DNA of 64,000 nt from positions 124,001 to 188,000 of the forward strand of contig CACZJL010000001.1 in NCBI GenBank assembly GCA_902781505.1, in the 5' to 3' direction. The translations under genes and the position numbers were made by a program. The DNA is from an uncultured Lachnospiraceae bacterium (GTDB taxonomy: Bacteria > Bacillota > Clostridia > Lachnospirales > Lachnospiraceae). A model generated the notes under the pieces. It had not been told where the DNA came from and ran no database searches. It worked only from the letters and a program-made list of their open reading frames with translations. Below are positions 61,458 to 64,000 of this stretch, piece by piece. Within the stretch, counting starts at the first letter, position 1; every line of letters starts with the position of its first letter.

Positions 61458-63214
61458 AAAATAAATTCAAATTTTATCTGAAACGAATCCGTGAAGGCCG
61501 TTTAAAAGAAATGGCCAGAGAAACCATCTTCGTCTACAGTTATGCAAGACATTACTGGAAGGCAATGATTGTATATACCCTGCTCGGTCTGACTGGCACC
61601 GTTGTATCTCTTCTCTCCGGTTTTGTTTCAAGAGACCTCGTCGATATCATCACCGGACATCAGACCGGCGTATTACTTGAGACATTCTGTATGATGATTG
61701 CTGTTGCCATCAGTTCACAGCTGATTACCATGCTTTCGAGTTACTTTACAACCTGGGTCTATAATCATGTAAACAATGAGGTTCGAGCTGACATCTTTAA
61801 AAAACTGATTGATACTGATTGGGAAGCCTTATCGCAATATCACACCGGTGACCTGATGACCAGGTGGAATTCCGATTCCTCAACCATCAGTAACGGCATC
61901 CTCTCCTGGCTTCCAAACGTCGTCATTAACTTCTTCAAGTTCGTATCCGCACTCGGAGTCGTACTTGCTAACGACGCCTCCTTTGCTGTCTTTGCTCTGC
62001 TTGGAATCCCGGTATCACTCGTGATGTCGAAGAGACTCCTGACCCGAATGCAGAACAATAATAAAAGAAGCATGGCCATGTCCTCAAAAATGAGTGGCTT
62101 CAATCAGGAAGCATTCTCCAATATTCAGACATTAAAGGCCTTCGATCTTCTCAGGCTTTACGTAGATCGCCTAAAACAGCTTCAAAAGGAGCAGCTCGAC
62201 ATGCAGCTTGAATTCTCACGCATGTCCATGGCGACGAGCTTCCTGATGTCTCTTGTCGGACTCGGCGTCTCCTACGCCTGCTACGGTTGGGGAATCTACC
62301 GCGTGTGGCAGGGAGCCATTACATACGGCACTATGACGATGTTTCTGACCCTTGCCAGTACCTTGACAGGTTCCGTAAATTCCCTGGCAAATGCGGTGCC
62401 TCAGGCGATTACAATTACGACGAGCGCGGGCCGATTAATGGAAATCCTTGATATGCCTCAGGAAGATTACTCAAAGCTCGAGGAAGCAAGGGAATTCGGT
62501 AACCGCTATGGCTATAACGGAATGGGACTGAAATTAACAGATATCTCCTATCACTATCACAACGGTGATAACGTATTCAGTCACGCAAACCTTCAGGCGA
62601 ATCCGCATGAAATTATTGCTCTCATCGGTCCATCCGGTGAAGGTAAGACGACTATGATGCGCCTGCTCCTGTCTCTTATTAAACCTCAAAGCGGAGAAGC
62701 CGTTCTCACGGCAGATGATCAGACTTATGAACTGAGTCCTTCCGTCAGACAGTTCTTCTCCTATGTACCACAGGGAAACACAATGTTTTCCGGTACGATT
62801 GCATATAATATGCGACAAGTAAAACCTGATATCAGTAATAAAGAGATTATTGAGAATCTGAAGATGGCAGAAGCCTGGGACTTTGTTAAGGAACTTCCCG
62901 GAGGTATCGACTATAATCTTCAGGAACGCGGAGGCGGTATCTCAGAAGGACAGGCACAGCGCCTTTCCATTGCAAGAGCACTGATACGAAAGTCTCCTGT
63001 TCTGCTTCTTGATGAAGCAACTTCCGCACTCGACCCTGAGACAGAACGCCGTGTATTGAAAAATATCTTGAAAGACGACTATCCTCGTACCTGCATTGTA
63101 ACCACACATCGCATGACCGTATTAAACCAATGCACTCGAGTGTATGAATTAAAGAATAAGCAATGTGTTGAACTGAGCAAGGAAGAAATTTCAGCAAAGC
63201 TAAATTTGAACTGA
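61454..63214 (+). CDS. ABC exporter (fused membrane and ATPase domains)
   Basis: This 586-residue type IV ABC exporter half has six membrane helices in residues about 35-325 and an ATPase domain (about 358-575). The ATPase motifs are Walker A GPSGEGKTT (392-400), Q-loop Gln440, signature ISEGQ (496-500, where LSGGQ is usual), Walker B VLLLDEA (516-522) and His552. There is no N-terminal C39 peptidase, so leader removal would need another protease, such as the adjacent S26-like one. The ATG at 61454 overlaps the previous stop, with GGAG upstream; it works as a homodimer by family precedent. Confidence 0.9.
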   Translation: MKNKFKFYLKRIREGRLKEMARETIFVYSYARHYWKAMIVYTLLGLTGTVVSLLSGFVSRDLVDIITGHQTGVLLETFCMMIAVAISSQLITMLSSYFTTWVYNHVNNEVRADIFKKLIDTDWEALSQYHTGDLMTRWNSDSSTISNGILSWLPNVVINFFKFVSALGVVLANDASFAVFALLGIPVSLVMSKRLLTRMQNNNKRSMAMSSKMSGFNQEAFSNIQTLKAFDLLRLYVDRLKQLQKEQLDMQLEFSRMSMATSFLMSLVGLGVSYACYGWGIYRVWQGAITYGTMTMFLTLASTLTGSVNSLANAVPQAITITTSAGRLMEILDMPQEDYSKLEEAREFGNRYGYNGMGLKLTDISYHYHNGDNVFSHANLQANPHEIIALIGPSGEGKTTMMRLLLSLIKPQSGEAVLTADDQTYELSPSVRQFFSYVPQGNTMFSGTIAYNMRQVKPDISNKEIIENLKMAEAWDFVKELPGGIDYNLQERGGGISEGQAQRLSIARALIRKSPVLLLDEATSALDPETERRVLKNILKDDYPRTCIVTTHRMTVLNQCTRVYELKNKQCVELSKEEISAKLNLN

Positions 63215-63230
63215 CAAAAGATCCAAAAAA

Positions 63231-63260
63231 GGCGGAAGAACCAAGATTGATTCTTCCGCC
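63231..63260. terminator. Bidirectional terminator between exporter and small-protein gene
   Basis: A perfect 10-bp stem GGCGGAAGAA/TTCTTCCGCC (63231-63240 and 63251-63260) is followed by TCTTTTATTT, with an A run on the other side. Confidence 0.9.
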
Positions 63261-63276
63261 TCTTTTATTTCTGTCT

Positions 63277-63678
63277 TTAATTCCACGCATTTCTGCACTG
63301 CATATCAGCATTCACAAGCTGTAATCCTTCCGGACCATTCACTGTAAGTTCATAGCTGAATTCCTTTCCCGGATCATTGCCTGACCATGTGTCAGAAATA
63401 AGGGTAGCGCCCGATACGGATGTATTTGCTCTTCCATACCCTGATATTATTGGCTCACTGAACGTAAATGTTGCACGAACTATACCAAAATGTCCCTGAA
63501 CCGTTGCATGCTTTCCTGAAACTACAAGAGTATATTGATTCTTATTACCCTCAACTGGATTAAGAGACGCTGTTATCTGCCAATCACTATTCGTATTCAT
63601 AATCGTATTTGAACCGGAAGCCGCATAAACGCCTTCGCTCAAATCTTCATTTACTAAAATAACCGGTCTTAAATACAT
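63277..63678 (-). CDS. Small beta-rich protein with leader-like N-terminus and C-terminal MQCR motif
   Basis: I do not recognise a characterised family. The 133 residues begin MYLRPVILVNEDLSEGVYAASG, an acidic leader-like segment ending in a small-residue motif. They continue as alternating hydrophobic and polar strands (YTLVVSG, VRATFTFSEP, FSYELTVNG) and finish LQLVNADMQCRNAWN with a single cysteine, Cys128. No Sec signal peptide is seen. GGAGATGAGG precedes the ATG. It shares the C-terminal pattern with the next gene. Given the neighbouring exporter, peptidase and PqqD domain, it is a plausible export substrate. Confidence 0.7.
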   Translation of the reverse strand: MYLRPVILVNEDLSEGVYAASGSNTIMNTNSDWQITASLNPVEGNKNQYTLVVSGKHATVQGHFGIVRATFTFSEPIISGYGRANTSVSGATLISDTWSGNDPGKEFSYELTVNGPEGLQLVNADMQCRNAWN

Positions 63679-63759
63679 TACCTCATCTCCTTTTCACTTA
63701 AGTTCCCCGAATTCAATGTCATTAGTTTGTTATACATTTTTTCTCCCTACAAAAACCAC

Positions 63760-64000
63760 TTACATTACGTCGCGGCACTGCATGGAAACATCTAACAACT
63801 GAAGGTTCTCATCATTAGATTCAATTCTGAACTCATGATGAAGAACACGACCTGGCGTACCAAATCCATGGTCTCCTCTTGCTTCACACATTGCATTACT
63901 AGGCTTATTAGCAGAAATAGACATTTCACCTGAAATAGTCATAGCCTGTCTTACGGTATTTGAAAACGTAAAATAGAAGAACGCCTTATCCTGATGCTGT
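63760..64000 (-). CDS. Paralog of the small beta-rich protein, N-terminus beyond the window
   Basis: The minus-strand frame is open to the right edge; the first in-window Met (63942) is internal because coding continues upstream (...FFYFTFSNTVRQ). The visible 79 residues include FTFS and end LQLLDVSMQCRDVM, the same signature as the neighbouring 133-residue protein (LQL-x4-MQCR-N/D), with another cysteine in SNAMCEARGD. It lies 81 bases upstream of that gene, probably in the same transcript. Confidence 0.68.
   Translation of the reverse strand, partial: QHQDKAFFYFTFSNTVRQAMTISGEMSISANKPSNAMCEARGDHGFGTPGRVLHHEFRIESNDENLQLLDVSMQCRDVM

Noticed and set aside
63760-63942. Complete 60-residue protein starting at 63942
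   Set aside because: The frame is open to the window edge with strand-like coding upstream of that Met, so it is the tail of a longer paralog.
1-64000. CRISPR array, prophage or complete insertion sequence
   Set aside because: No regularly spaced repeats, integrase, phage structural genes or transposase were seen; only the short IS3-like palindrome was found.

Overview
The window looks like chromosome from a low-to-moderate-GC clostridial Firmicute, most probably Lachnospiraceae. The evidence is the gene order (rnc-smc-ftsY followed by a threonine deaminase; asp23-nusB-xseA-xseB-ispA-dxs-tlyA-nadK-argR-recN; rny-recX-recA), a tyrosyl T-box, GGAGG ribosome binding sites, SigA-type promoters with 16-18 bp spacers and a giant 2-hydroxyacyl-CoA dehydratase activase-type protein. 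No rRNA genes, complete insertion sequence, prophage or CRISPR array is visible. One tRNA gene, tRNA-Leu(CAA), is present.

Layout. 1-8210 (minus): threonine ammonia-lyase (cut by the window edge), ftsY, smc, rnc, acpP, plsX, rpmF and a YceD/DUF177 protein, i.e. protein targeting, chromosome condensation, RNA processing and the start of lipid synthesis. 8290-11945: pta-ackA (acetate and ATP) divergent from tmcAL, an acetate-using tRNA modification enzyme. 12021-19634 (minus): polA, coaE, a YycJ-like metallo-beta-lactamase, the UPF0237/UPF0210 pair and a DUF4012 membrane protein. 19648-23006: a small zinc-finger membrane protein, tRNA-Leu, glycogen synthase and a secreted NlpC/P60 hydrolase. 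23219-32291 (minus): the ten-gene asp23-to-recN operon (transcription termination, exonuclease VII, isoprenoid precursors, NAD kinase, arginine repressor, DNA repair). 32470-36683: a deacetylase, the kduI-kduD uronate pair and pyrimidine-nucleoside phosphorylase. 36822-48949: DAHP synthase, a Nudix hydrolase, proC, an aminotransferase, rny, recX, recA (two LexA boxes), pncC/cinA, pgsA, rimO, rpoZ, gmk and yicC. 49080-55116: rqcH, tyrS with T-box leader, pyk and a derlin/rhomboid-like membrane protein. 55298-59554: the 1418-aa activase-type protein.

The part that stands out is 59690 to the right edge. A small soluble SipW/S26-like peptidase, a fusion of a PqqD-like peptide-binding domain with an HPr-kinase-like P-loop domain, an ABC exporter without its own peptidase domain, and two paralogous small beta-rich proteins sit together. 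The paralogs share a C-terminal LQL...MQCR signature, and the complete one carries a leader-like N-terminus with an EGVYAASG motif. I read this as a candidate undescribed modification/processing/export system with its own substrates. The component assignments rest on visible motifs; the idea that they act together is inference.

Regulation readable directly from sequence includes two LexA boxes bracketing the recA promoter, a complete Tyr T-box before tyrS, a CcpA cre-like site before kduI, near-consensus promoters before yceD, asp23, rny, the tRNA and others, and a hairpin predicted to lie at the extreme 5' end of the RNase Y mRNA.
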